37,603 bases of DNA, taken from contig PS015453.1 in assembly GCA_048213135.1 (NCBI GenBank), positions 1 to 37,603 of the forward strand, written 5' to 3'. Below, piece by piece: positions 1 to 10,495 of this stretch; position 1 is the stretch's first letter, and each line of letters begins with the position of its first letter. The notes under the pieces were generated by a model, which saw only the letters and a list, made by a program, of their open reading frames with translations, did no database searches and was not told the DNA's origin. The stretch is from Reclinomonas americana ATCC 50394 (Eukaryota; Jakobida; Jakobea; Jakobida). The translations under genes and the position numbers were made by a program.

Positions 1-157
1 TATCCTAAGATCTTCTCAAATGCTTCAGTTGCATAATAATTGCTCTTGTTAACTTGATGTACGTGTGGCGTGTGAATGGCGGCATGGTGGTGGAGCCGCG
101 GTGAAAAAATGGGAACTGTCTAATGAACAGACGATAAATGTCGTCTCATGCATTCGT

Positions 158-2563
158 CTATTCTTCCGCCTCGGCACCCTCACCGCTTTCCATCGGCACC
201 ACGCCCTCACCCTCTCCACCTTCATCGTCATCTGCCACTTCCGCAACAGCAGCACTTGACTCACCCGCCGCCGCAGCACCGCCGTCGTCCTCGGCGTCCG
301 ACGCCACCGTATCGCGCTTACTCGACGGCAACGGCGGCAGTGGCGTGGCGATCTCGGGGAAGAGAAGGGCCAGGTTGCTGCGTACGGTACCGCGCTCCAC
401 CTTGGACACCATCAGATTCACAGAGCGGCGTGAGAGGTACACGGCCACCGCAAAGTGCTTGCTGTGAGGTCGCACAACGTGAGCAACGCAGAAACGCAGA
501 AGGAAGAGTGCCAGAGTGGAGAGAGACGCAACGCAGCACCCGGCACCGCCATCGCCGGCAGATTGCGCGCCTCCTGCAATGCGACGACGCCACCTCCACG
601 TTCGCCAGCGCGGAACATGGTGCACGCCTCGGGTGAGAATTCATCCTCGAATACTGTCGACCACGACAGCAGACGGTTGAAATCCTCCAAGTTGACATAG
701 TAGACGCGCTTCGTCAGGTACGGGAAGGCTACGTTACGTACAGGTGAGCGCAGAAGCACATTGTGGGCAAAATGCGAATCGACCAACGCACCAAATCCCA
801 CAGACTCGTGGCAGATGCGATACGGGCACGAAATGTACTCCGTGTCGCGCCTCTCAAACAAGCGGAGACCGGCATTCACAATCTACGAGACGCGTCAGCA
901 AGGAACACGTGAGGAGACAGCAGCCTGATGTAACCACACCTGCCATCTCTTCTGCACAAGGTTCTGTTGAATGAGTTCGTGCACTGACTTGCTGACGTAC
1001 ACAAAGCGCGTGCTCCGCGAGTCATCGTCACAGCGCGTGTAAAACTGATTGGCCGGCAGATCCATGCCAAATGCCGCGCTGTTACCACAAGCGAGTGAGT
1101 TAGGAACAAAAAGGAAGCCCTCACAGTCAACTGTGCAATGTGCCGCAACAGTGCATCCTGGACGGCAGCGGTCGGCGCCTCGCGGAACTGACTGAAATTG
1201 GTTCCACGTCCATTCCAGCTGCGCACCTTGGCCTTGGCCTTGCCTGCGACACAACCATCATCAGCACTCACGTAGTGGAACAGAAAGATGGCGTGATCTT
1301 GGTCTCACCTGGTGGAGGGGCCGGCGGCACATCCTCTTCCTCTCCGTCCACCGGCATGGCGCCCGATGTACCCTCGTTCGGCAACTCGGTGGCGGCCACT
1401 TCGTCCGACACGGCAGTGTCAGCAGCGGCGGCCGCGGCAGCCGAAGACGACGACGGTAACCTCCGCAGCACAGCAATGAAGAAACCGCCCGTGTTCTGCT
1501 TGTGCGGAAGCACACGCATGCTGGAGGACAAACACGTCGGTGAGCGCCCGATCCCTCGCCTAATGGCCATAAAACTGTGTCTCACCATCGCTCCAGATGC
1601 ATTTCAGCGGCCTCCTCGGCAGTGGGCGGGAACATCGAGTGCAGCAATCGCCCATTAGGCGGGCGCTCACCCGTCTGCGCCTCCACGGACTCCCAGAAGC
1701 GACCCCACGCATCTGCGACCTTCCACGACGACAAACCCGGCTCACGAATCAATTCGGGGTACCGAGCTGAGCAGTCCACCAACTCCATCGTGCCCTTGTT
1801 CTGGCGCAGCAGCTCGGCGACCACGGCCTCGTCTTCGATTGGATTGAGGGAGCAGGTCGAGTACACCACAATGCCGTTCTCCTCAATCAGCTGGATGGCT
1901 CGCTGGGCCACACGCACTTGCATGCTGGGAGGCGGGAGAAGGGATTCGAATGAGGTGCGAGGGTCAAGAGAGGTGGGGGGAGGAGAGAGGAGACACAACT
2001 TGTGCAACCCAATCGCGCCGACCACACGCCACTTGACCCAGGCGTCGGGCTGCTTGCGGAAGGTGCCATCGCCCGAGCACATGACGTCGCACAGAATGCG
2101 GTCAAACCGCACCCGCCCGCGCCCCGGCAGCGTCAGACCCGGGAACGCTGTGGCGTCGTGATTGGTCAAAATCATGTGCGGGTACAACTCACGCAGGCGC
2201 ATGACTTGATGAATCAGCAGATACGCGCGCTTCACGTCAATGTCGTTGGCAATCACAAAGCCACCTTTGCGGGGTGTGAGTACCACGTCCGGTGGGCACA
2301 TGGGGGAGGAGAGGGGAGGGGGAGACGCAACTAATGTCCTCCTCGCGAGTGCGATTCGCAGCCAGGTACTCCAGCAACTGTGCCGTCTTGGAGCCTGGCG
2401 AGGCGCACATGTCGAGCACCTGACACGCGACATTAGATGCGAGGGGAGAGGGAGAAGGGAAACAGAGAGAGAGAGAGAAGGGGGAGGGAGAAGTGGGAAA
2501 GAGAGGGGGAAGGGAAAGGGAGAGAGAGAGGAGGGAGGGAGGGAGAAGGGAGAGGAGGGAGAC

Positions 2564-2604
<41 letters not shown>

Positions 2605-3929
2605 TATGTGTGTGTGTGTGAGAGAGAGAAACAGGTGCACGCAACTCGATGATGGCTCTCCACATCCATCAGCATCGGCGGCACCATCGACACCTCCTCC
2701 TGACGACTGACATTGCCCTGTGGCAAGAGAAACAACACAATCAATCCTCCGAGTCCGCAGCATGACGACGACTCCACAGTGGCGCGCACACACCTGTGCA
2801 GTTTGCGCTCGCAGGAACTCCAGGAACTCCTTCATGCGTGGATCCTTGCGCAGTCCCGTGCCCCAAACGCCCAAGCGCCATGCCATTTGGTCGGGGTACC
2901 TGACGAGGGGGAGAAGAAGGAAGAGAGAAAGGGAGTGAGCAAGGAGAGAGGGAGGAGAAGGGGATCGAGTCATCAAGTGGCGCGGGAGATGAGAGAGGGG
3001 AGAGAGCAGGGAGAGAGAGAGAGAGAGAGCGAAAGGAGAAAGAGGGCAGAATGGCTTCAAGCATGGATTTCGATCGAGACACCAAGTGGGTGAAGAGAGA
3101 GCAAGGGGAGCAGGGAGAATACGAGAGGAAGGAGCAAGGAGGGAGAAGGAGAGGAGACAAGGGGTCTCTGTGAATGGATGCATGCACCTCGATCACGACA
3201 CCAAGTAACCCGGAAGATGAGAGGGGGGAGAGGGAGGGAGAGAGAGAGAGAGAAGGAGAGAGGCAGAGAGGCTCAATCCTGCTTGAAATGTCAATGTATG
3301 CATGTTCCCCGATCAGGACACTCAGTCGCAGGAGTGCAGACATGGAGGGATCTGCTTCTCCCTCTCTCTCCCTCGCAATCATTCATGCATGCACACCACC
3401 CAATGCAAAAAAATGTGACTGACTGATCTCTCCCTCTTCCCCTCTCTCTCTCACACACCACTTGATAGGCTCCAAGAGAATCGCATCACCCGTCTCACTC
3501 TGCAACGAGCGGAACTGCGGCACAAAGTGGTCGCGCAGGCGATCGCGAATGGCCTCCGCAAAGGGACACGCCCCATTGATGCGAAACGTGGTCGGCAGAG
3601 GCTCCCGCATGCACTCCACAAACGCCTCCCACTCACTCTCCGCGATAATCCCTTGCGCCTGCACACGCGCACACGCACACACGTGAGCGAGATGGCACGA
3701 CATGTCACTCTTTGTTTGCTTGCACCTTGTAAAAGGTGGCATGTGCGTCGTTTTGCACAGTGGAGCGCTGCAACTGCGCGCGGTCGTCGCGCCAGTCGCC
3801 ATCGCCGCCGCCTGCGTGTGAGCGTGGAGGAGAGCTGCCCTCGGAACGAGTCCGCTTTCGCTCACTGCCACCGTCTTCGCCTGCATTGGCGCGCTTCTGA
3901 CCGCGACCGCGACCCTTGTTTCGCCCCAT
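158..3929 (-). CDS. NSUN2: NSUN2/Trm4-type tRNA (cytosine-5) methyltransferase, 12 exons
   Basis: Predicted SAM-dependent m5C methyltransferase of tRNA, probably nuclear. Exons on the minus strand: 3929-3726, 3658-3459, 2899-2794, 2717-2646, 2419-2332, 2264-2000, 1924-1586, 1520-1309, 1243-1132, 1078-940, 882-533, 461-158. They join in frame to 796 codons plus stop, against about 767 residues in human NSUN2. Visible landmarks: a basic MGRNKGRGRGQKR start; REPLPTTFRING; GNVSRQEEVSMVPP; the SAM motif VLDMCASPGSKT; GFVIANDID; motif IV RILCDVMCSGDGT; the motif VI catalytic Cys in YSTCSLNPIEDEA (codon 1854-1852); QNTGGFFIAVL; and the NSUN2-specific C-terminal PUA-like part, then an acidic tail. 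Odd points: Met at 2082-2080 stands where the family has Pro (PCSGDGT). Introns 4, 5 and 11 use GTTGCG donors. It is divergent with the next gene across a repeated promoter. Function follows from family; the exon model is inferred. Confidence 0.93.
2430..2625. repeat. GA-rich microsatellite in NSUN2 intron 4
   Basis: A purine-rich tract on the plus strand (GAGA and GGGA runs, then a short GT run) fills most of the 225-bp intron between NSUN2 exons 4 and 5. On the transcribed sense strand it is pyrimidine-rich. The flanking splice sites keep the reading frame (HHR joined to VLDMC), so this is intronic and not coding, although long low-complexity frames run through it. Confidence 0.9.
2900..3458. 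repeat. Decayed minisatellite in NSUN2 intron 2
   Basis: This 559-bp intron holds roughly four or five imperfect copies of a unit of about 100-115 bp. Each copy carries a core like GATCGAGACACCAAGTGG preceded by ATGGATGCATGC-like sequence and followed by GA-rich spacer. Cores lie near 2970, 3070, 3190 and 3315, with a weaker one near 3385. The exons on either side join as IKW/YPDQMAW, which matches NSUN2 proteins, so the repeats are spliced out. Confidence 0.7.
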
Positions 3930-4657
3930 CACGCACAAGCACACACAGAGGAGGAGAGAGGAAAAAAGTAGCGTCTACAGAAGCGCGTTTCCGTCCCTAC
4001 GTAGACGGGACGATCTCGGTTCTTTGTGTTTTGTGAGAGAAAGTGTGAGCGTGACCGCGACACTTGCTGCGACCTATCAGCGTGCATACACGTGCAAACG
4101 CACAGAGAGACGATAAGTCGCGTCTACAGAAGCGCGTTTCTGAGCAAGACTGTCGACGTCGTTCTCTTTTCTTGCGTTTTTCTCGTGTGAGAATGAGTGC
4201 GATTGTGCCCGCGATCGTAACCCTTGTTGCGGTCCATCGTGCACGCGTACGCACACAGAGGGGAGGAGACAAGGTCGCGCATGCAGAGTACAGTTCGAAT
4301 TCGCGATCGAAACGCGTTTCCAATGCATGCGCGACTGTCGTTCTCTTTTCTTGCGTTTTCGTGTACGAGTGTTAGCATGGCCTTTGTTACGACCCCGTCT
4401 TGCACGCACACAAGCCGCGCACACAAGAGCGGAAAAAAGACGCGTCCTGCACCAGCGCGCGCGTTTCCCAGCAGACTGGCAATTCTTGTTTCCTGTATTT
4501 GTGCGATAGAAGGTGCGAGAATGACCGCTGCCAAGGGGCTCTTGTTGCAGACACACACGCAACACATGCACAAGAGGAGAAGAATCGCGTCTACAGAAAG
4601 CGCGTTTTCTTATGTAGACTAGACGTTCTTTTTTTCTCTGCTTTCGTGTGAGAGAGA
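3930..4657. promoter_or_regulatory. Bidirectional promoter made of about five degenerate tandem repeats
   Basis: This is the gap between the divergent starts of NSUN2 (minus, ATG at 3929) and the next gene (plus, ATG at 4658). A core GCGTCTACAGAAGCGCGTTT occurs at 3971 and 4120, with decayed versions ending near 4320, 4467 and 4609, so spacing is about 149, 180, 147 and 142 bp. Each unit also has a GTTCTCTTTTCTTGCGTTTT-like stretch, then GTGAGAATGAGTGC (which resembles the plus gene's start), then a segment that on the minus strand resembles the first codons of NSUN2 (for example MDRNKG starting at 4237 on the minus strand versus MGRNKG in the real gene). Transcription from it is inferred from gene orientation. 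Confidence 0.75.
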
Positions 4658-6393
4658 ATGAGTGCAGCGGGTCCTGTGAGTCGCATGCTGCGCGACCTCA
4701 CACAGCGACTTGCGCAGCATCGGCGACGATTGGACACTGGGCAGTGGAGCAGCAGCAGTGATGAGCACGATGATGATGATGAAGATGATGAGAGTGAGGT
4801 GGAGGCTGTGGAGGCCGGGTTGATGGGAAGAGTTGAGTGCAAATGAGGGAAAGGGAGGGGTAAGGGAGAGAAGTAGGTGGGGAAGGCGAGAGAGAGAGAG
4901 AGAGAAGGGAACAGCTGTCTCGATCACTCACTCACTCACTCACTTACTCACTCACTCACTCACTTACTCACTCACTCACTCACTCTCCCACTCACTCACT
5001 CTCCCACTCACTCACTCTCCCACTCTCCCACTCTCCCTCTCTCTCACTCTCACTCACTCACTCACTCGCTCTCTCGCCTTTCTCACAACTCATCTTCTCC
5101 TTTCCTTCTCCTTCCCTTCCCTGCTTCTTCCCTTCTACTTCCCTTCATCCTTCCTCACTTGTCCCCCCCTTCTCCCCCTCCCCCAGGTCCCCCGCGACGC
5201 CCCTCTGGACTCCGCCGGCGCCCTCCGCCGCAGCGTCCACGAGGAGTTGTCACGCGCACACGAACCCCAACCTCCGCCTCCTCTCGACGAGGTCCGCACC
5301 GTCGATCGTCGCACAAAGCGCGAGTTGGTGGTGCGCCCGCCAACTGCACCTCCGTCGCGCATGACCTTCCGTGGGGTTTCATTCGAGGTCGGAGGCGACA
5401 GTGGCAGTGCGAGTGCACGGGGCAGAGTTGTGGAGAATGCAGAGTTCCGAGCGGATTTGGGGCGCCGACTGACGCGCAAGAAGAAGAAGCGACGAGTGAG
5501 CCAGGTGGAGGAGCGGGAGGAGTTGCTGCGGAAACGCGAGTCGGCGAAGCGGTATGCGCGCGAGGCACGGGAGTCGACCACGCAGAGTTGAGAGCAGAGA
5601 GCGTGCATACCTTTTTTTCTTCTGTGTTTGTGTGTCGCTGACTCGATGAGCCGCAGCTGTTCGACGATCGACGAGTCGCACGCGACGCGGTCGTGTGAAG
5701 ACAAAGGCAGCTGCTGCGGCGCCACCGCCGCCACCGCCCTCGGATGTGCTGGCGTATCGACGCTACAAGGAGGGCCAGCTGCGGCGACAGCGGGCAGAGG
5801 AGGCCGAGGAGGAGGGGAGGCGTGTAGCGGAGGCGCATCGGGAGTGGGCGCTCGACATTGAGAGGCGCATGCAGCGGATACGTGAGCAGGCCGGCATTGT
5901 GCCGCCATCGCAGAATAGCGCGCGCACTCGTTCGACATCGCCGCCTCCACCGGCACCATTGTATGTGGCGCGCAGTCCGTCGCCACCGCCTGCGCGCGGC
6001 GAGTCGGTGGAGCGCGACGCCAGTGGAATCGAGTGGGTCATGGCCGACGATCGACCGCCATCACCATCACCACCGCCTCTGGTGTCGACGCCGTTGCAAC
6101 CATCGGCAGTCAGAGAGGAGGAGGAGCGTCGACGGGTGGAAGAGGAGCGTGGACGTGTGCGACATGTGACACCGACGGTTGGGCGACGCACGCGAAGCGC
6201 CAGCGGTGGCACGCCTCGTCATCAGAGCACGCAAACCGTGGATGCCTTCAACGAGTACCCGCCACCGTCGCCCCTGGTGCGCAATCCGAGTCTCGTGCGC
6301 AGCAGCAAGCGTGTGGGGTGGATATCGCCGCATAAACCCTTTAGGGCTGCCGCTCCCATTGTGCCCACCGAGCGGGGAGTGCGGCTCTTGTAA
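4658..6393 (+). CDS. Unrecognised charged, proline-rich coiled-coil protein, 3 exons
   Basis: I do not recognise this protein. Exon 1 starts at ATG 4658 (MSAAGPVSRMLRDLTQRL) and ends in an acidic DDDDEDDESE stretch. The donor is one of three phase-0 GTs, at 4799 (best fit), 4808 or 4832. Exon 2 is 5187-5586 and exon 3 is 5657-6393; the 70-bp intron 2 uses GTTGAG...GCCGCAG and keeps phase. With the first donor the protein is about 425 residues. It has basic KKKKRR and EEREELLRKRE segments, a predicted coiled coil near YKEGQLRRQRAEEAEEEG, and many SPPPP/PSPPP stretches, so much of it is probably disordered. The start lies in sequence homologous to the upstream promoter repeats. Its end is 53 bp from the convergent zinc transporter end. 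Confidence 0.7.
4877..5180 (+). repeat. (CACT)n and pyrimidine-rich intron
   Basis: Intron 1 of the preceding gene is filled with CACT tetranucleotide repeats (about 4925-5080), followed by a TTCC/CTCC-rich tract leading into the CCCCCAG acceptor at 5181-5186. Long frames reading Ser-Leu-Thr-His repeats through this stretch are products of the repeat and not protein. Confidence 0.9.
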
Positions 6394-6446
6394 AAAAGAA
6401 TCAGAAAAAATATTGTTGTTACACATTGCGGTTGTCTCGTCTCTCT

Positions 6447-9400
6447 TTATGAATTTCGCGAGATCGTTGGTGGGTATGGCACATTGGTGGCGAAGCCGGA
6501 CTTCTCGATCTGCACACAGATCGAAGTTGCGCCAGCACTATGTAGGATCTCCGCCACTCGCGCCAGCACTGTCTGCTCGTTGGCCTGCTCGTGGATGACC
6601 ACGTGCAGCGAGGTGACGAGACCGCGCGCGTCGTGCGACCAAATGTGCGGATTGCGACACTCAATGACCTCTTGCAAATCGCGCACCTGGTGACGCACAC
6701 TCTGGTTTTAGAGCGAGACACACACGCCTTCCCCCATCTCACCACCCACAATACCTTGTGCATGCAGTCCTCCAGCACCGGCTCACACCCGTAGGGTATG
6801 CGCTGCAGGAGAACGGCACCGGCGTGCTGGACAAGGCGAATGGCCGACAGGAAGATGAAAATGGCAATGAGCAGGGAACATATGGGGTCGGCAATCATCC
6901 AGCCCATGGTTTGGATCAGCAGCGACGAGGTGATGACGGCGACGGAGCCGAGGGCGTCGGCCACAATGTGCAGGTACATGCCCTCGTGGTTCATGTTGAG
7001 GTCGTGGCCGTGATGGAAGAACATGATGCCGACGACGTTGACGAGCAGTCCCAGTGTTGACACCAGCAGCAGGCGATCACTCAGTACCGTCGGCGGAGCG
7101 AATACACGACCCAGCGCCTCGAAACCGACCGCCACGCTGATACACAGCAGGAACACGCCATTGACGAAACCGGAGAGCACCTCAAACCGCCCGTACCCAT
7201 ACGAAAACACTCGATTGGCCTTCCACGACGCCATGTATGCGCCATACAATGCGATAGCGTGAGCGGTGCAGTCGAGCAGCATGTGCGCCGAGTCCGAAAT
7301 AAGGCCCAGCGAGTTGTTCATGACTCCGTATGTCAACTGCACGCACGTGAGGATGGAGGGGGACGAAGAGGGGGGAAAGCGTGAAAAGTGAGAGAGAGAG
7401 AGCTCACCTCGACGCCCATGAACAGCAGGTTGGCGGTGAGGAAAACGAAAATCTTGCGTGACCGCGGATTGCCCATGATGTGCGACAGCACCGACTTTAA
7501 CGACGCCGCCTGCGCCGGCAGCGACGGCTTGCTCTCCGACGACTCCGAAATGACCGAGTCGTGCAGCGACAGGCCGCCCAATCCCAGCGACAAGCTGCTG
7601 CCCGACGAGTCGGTGTCTTCTTGCACAAAGTGGATGGCTGTGGGAGGGGAGACTATCGTGTGAGGCTGAGGGAAGACTAGGCACGACACACGAGAGGTGC
7701 GCACACAAACCGAGAAGAACAAGGCCGGCCACGGCCATGAGCGACCACGAAAGCGCCAGCGAGTAGACCCAGTATTCAACAATGCATGCCGCCAAGAAGG
7801 AAGCCACGAAACCTCCGCGTGCCATCCACGGCACCGGCAGCCGCCGTGAGCACGCAGCATCGGCCAAGTGTGGCACCACAAAGACGCCAGCCACCAACAT
7901 GATCGAGTGGAAGAACTCGCCAAACGAGGTCAGCGGCAGTGGCACAGCCGATGTCTGTGGGGTGCGAAGTGAGGACGATGAAAAAACACAGGCGCCGTGT
8001 GGTCCTACCACACAACCACGCAACTCGGTATGCCGTGAGCAGCACCGACGGGAGGACCCACACCGTGGCGGCCAGCACTGTCAGCGAGAACTGGCGCTTG
8101 GAGCCGAGATCGGCGGCGAGTTTCCGCGAAAAGTTCTTGCGCAGAATGGAGATGAATGCGGCGAGGGCCAGGAAGAGCGAGCCCAGCAGCACTTGCGACG
8201 GAGCAATCGCCGCCTCGGCCATGTGCTCCACCACGTCCGGATCGACGGTCGCATCCGACACGGCATTATCGTCGCCGCCCTGGAGCGCCGCTTCGGCGGC
8301 GGCTGCCGCGGCTGCGGAGGGGGAGAAGGGAGAGGTGTGAGGGGAGGGGGAAGGGAGAAAGGGACAGGGAGAAAGGGAGAGGGAGAAAGAGAGAAAGGGA
8401 GAGAGGAAGAGAGAGAGAGAGAGGAGCGAGAGAGAGGGAAACAGATATGAGGTTCAGTGCACTGCGTGTGCGAAAGAGAAGGAGAGCGAGAGAGAAGAAG
8501 GGAGTGAGGGAGAAGAGACAGAGAGAAAGAAAGAGAATGAGGTGGCGATTCAGTCAGTACACAGTGAATGTGCACAGAGTGAGAGCGAGAGAGAAAAAAT
8601 GAAAGAAGAAAAACAGGAGAGAGAGAGAGAGAGAGAGAGAGCAGTCGAAGGAGAGTGCACGGAAAGAGAGGAAGAACAGAGAAAGACAGAGAATGATTGG
8701 GCGAATGGATTAATGCACAGTGGCGCGCGAGAAGAGAAGGGAGCGAGAGAGGGGAATGAAAGAAAACAAGCAGGGGAGTGGAGGAGAGGGACACAGAGAG
8801 AATGAACGAAACAGAGAGAAAGAAAGAATGAATGAAAGAGAGAAGGAAAGAAAGAGAGAGAAAGACAGAGAGTGTGCATAGAGTGAGAGTGAGAGAGTGG
8901 GGAGAACAGGATGAGGCGGAGACTGGATCAGTGCACAGTGTGTGTGCGGAGAGGAAGGGAGAGAGAGAGAGAAAGAGATCGCCAACTCACCTGCCGACTT
9001 TTCACTCGGCACCGACACCGTCACCGTCATGAAGAGCAGAAACGCGTAGGCCATGGTGAAAATCAACACGCCCTTCCACTTGCCACCACGCCACTTGCGC
9101 CAGCCAAACAGCGCACCGACCATCGACAGCAGCAGGAACTCCGACTGCTCAATCAGCAGCGTGCTGGGAGGGGGAAACACAATGAAATGCCAGCTGGGCA
9201 TCATCACAACAAGACAACACACACAGACCGCAGTGGGCCCACGCGCTGCAACCCCAAAATCCACAAGTACGTCGACACGGTGAGCAGCAGACCATTAAAC
9301 ATGACGCGCGCAATCTGTGTTCAAATTCGTTCAAAGTCACCAATGAGTGAGACCAACAAGCGCAGAGAAGAGACATGGAGAGCGAGGGAGAGGGGGAGGA

Positions 9401-9500
9401 GAGAAAAGAGAACGATCAGGCGGTCACTTTCTCACGGTTTCTGCATGCATTTCTCTCTCTCTCTCTGTACTCTTTCCCTCTCATGTCTCTCTCTTCCCTC

Positions 9501-9557
<57 letters not shown>

Positions 9558-9976
9558 AACTGACCGCACTCAAGTCGAGTGGCACTTTGAGCGGTGTTTG
9601 CCATGGTCTCTGAATGAGCATCAACACGCCACCACCAATGCCAAACATGAAAAAGGCAAAGATGGAGACGGAGGAGTGATCGACGGCGTGGTGCGTGCGA
9701 TACACCGATAATGTGCGAATGCACTTGGAGAAGGCGAGCGCGGCAAGAAACACAGCTGCGCGTGAGAGAAAGTCACTGCTGTTGCTGCTGCTTGCTCCAC
9801 TGGCACCACTTGCACTGCTGCCTCCACCACGCTGTCATGGGTAATAAAAGTGACAGTGAGGGAACGCGTGTCGTGTGTGTGCGCCATTGCCAAAAGTGTG
9901 TCACCTTGCTGCGTGCGCCTAGATCGGCGGCGCCGCCTCCCGACGAACTGCTCAGTGAGAAGTCCTCGGCGAGCAT
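6447..9976 (-). CDS. SLC30A5: ZnT5/Msc2-type zinc transporter (SLC30A5-like CDF), 9 exons
   Basis: Cation diffusion facilitator predicted to move Zn into secretory-pathway compartments, probably as a heteromer as ZnT5 and Msc2 do. Exons: 9976-9905, 9831-9565, 9314-9229, 9163-8991, 8311-8025, 7954-7711, 7637-7408, 7336-6755, 6686-6447. These sum to 727 codons including stop; human ZnT5 is about 765 aa. The long N-terminal membrane extension is diagnostic: LGLQRVGPLRTLLIEQSEF parallels the ZnT5 signature after helix 3. The C-terminal CDF core shows both HxxxD zinc sites (SDSAHMLLDC and MYLHIVADALGS), FSYGYGRFEVLSGFVNG, and a cytosolic domain. The His-rich loop of vertebrate ZnT5 is nearly absent: only HHGHDLNMNHE lies before the second HxxxD. 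The ATG at 9976 was chosen because only that exon 1 plus an acceptor before 9831 keeps phase. The exon 5 donor is GTTGCG at 8024. Confidence 0.9.
8312..8990. repeat. 679-bp GA-rich intron of the zinc transporter
   Basis: This intron lies between exons 4 and 5. On the plus strand it is almost entirely GAGA/GGGA/GAAA, with three or four interspersed GTGCACAGAGTGAG-like elements (near 8455, 8565, 8655 and 8935) that suggest a longer tandem unit of roughly 100 bp. Frame conservation across the junction shows it is spliced out. Confidence 0.85.
9315..9564. repeat. (CT)n microsatellite intron
   Basis: Intron 2 of the zinc transporter. The plus strand carries a near-perfect CT dinucleotide run at about 9505-9555 and CT-rich sequence from 9450. 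On the sense strand it is GA-rich. It is bounded by a GTCAGT donor and an ACACAG acceptor that keep the DLSA/IARVMFN frame. Confidence 0.85.
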
Positions 9977-10382
9977 CGACGCTGCGCTGGTGTCTTGCTT
10001 GCGGCGAGTGGCGCGGACTCGTGATCACAGGACAACTGCAACATGAAAGTTGCTGGCGTTCAGCGATGATGGTGAGCGTGCGGGGAGGTGTGTCGTGCTG
10101 TGGTGGGTCGACTGCAAGCGAAGGCGAGCGATTGCGGGCGTAGAAAAGGTGACTTCGACGTCGATCGACGTCGCAGTCGACGTCGTGGCTTTCGTCGTTT
10201 CCGCGCTCAGACGCAAGTGCTCCTCAAATCTCGTCCTCCAGCGTTATTCACATGACCGCCCAGGTGATCACACCGTCTTCTTTTGTAAGCTCTCCATGTG
10301 CGCCTGTGTTATGTAAGGTGTAGTGAGATCTTTTGTGTGCATAAGTGTGTGTGTGTGCTTGTGACGTGTGTGTGTGTGCTTG

Positions 10383-10439
<57 letters not shown>

Positions 10440-10495
10440 TCTGTTTGTGCGAGTGAGTGTGTGTGTGCGTTGTCTCATCGTCGTGCTCAATCAGC
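9977..10495. promoter_or_regulatory. Divergent intergenic region with a TCGAC palindrome and a GT microsatellite
   Basis: 519 bp between the divergent starts of the zinc transporter and the Crinkler/RHS-type gene. It holds a perfect 18-nt palindrome, CGACGTCGATCGACGTCG, at 10156-10173, followed by CAGTCGACGTCG. Further right are TGTGACGTGTGTGTG repeats and a (GT)n(GA)n tract at 10345-10440. No coding exon is supported. By position it must serve as promoter for both genes; no core promoter motif is recognisable. Confidence 0.5.

Noticed and set aside
4193-4375. Small plus-strand ORF beginning MSAIVPAIV in the promoter
   Set aside because: It is a repeat copy of the downstream gene's start that decays without a plausible protein; better explained by tandem duplication.
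5135-5986. Long minus-strand frames opposite the charged plus-strand gene
   Set aside because: They are antisense shadows of GC-rich exons; the plus frame has matching splice phases and a start adjoining the promoter.
9905-10028. Alternative N-terminus of the zinc transporter starting with GTG near 10028
   Set aside because: No ATG in that frame; the ATG at 9976 with an acceptor before 9831 keeps phase and yields a sensible product.
10345-10440. GT/GA repeats as telomeric or CRISPR-like array
   Set aside because: They are simple dinucleotide microsatellites without spacers or telomere-like units, and the genome is eukaryotic.
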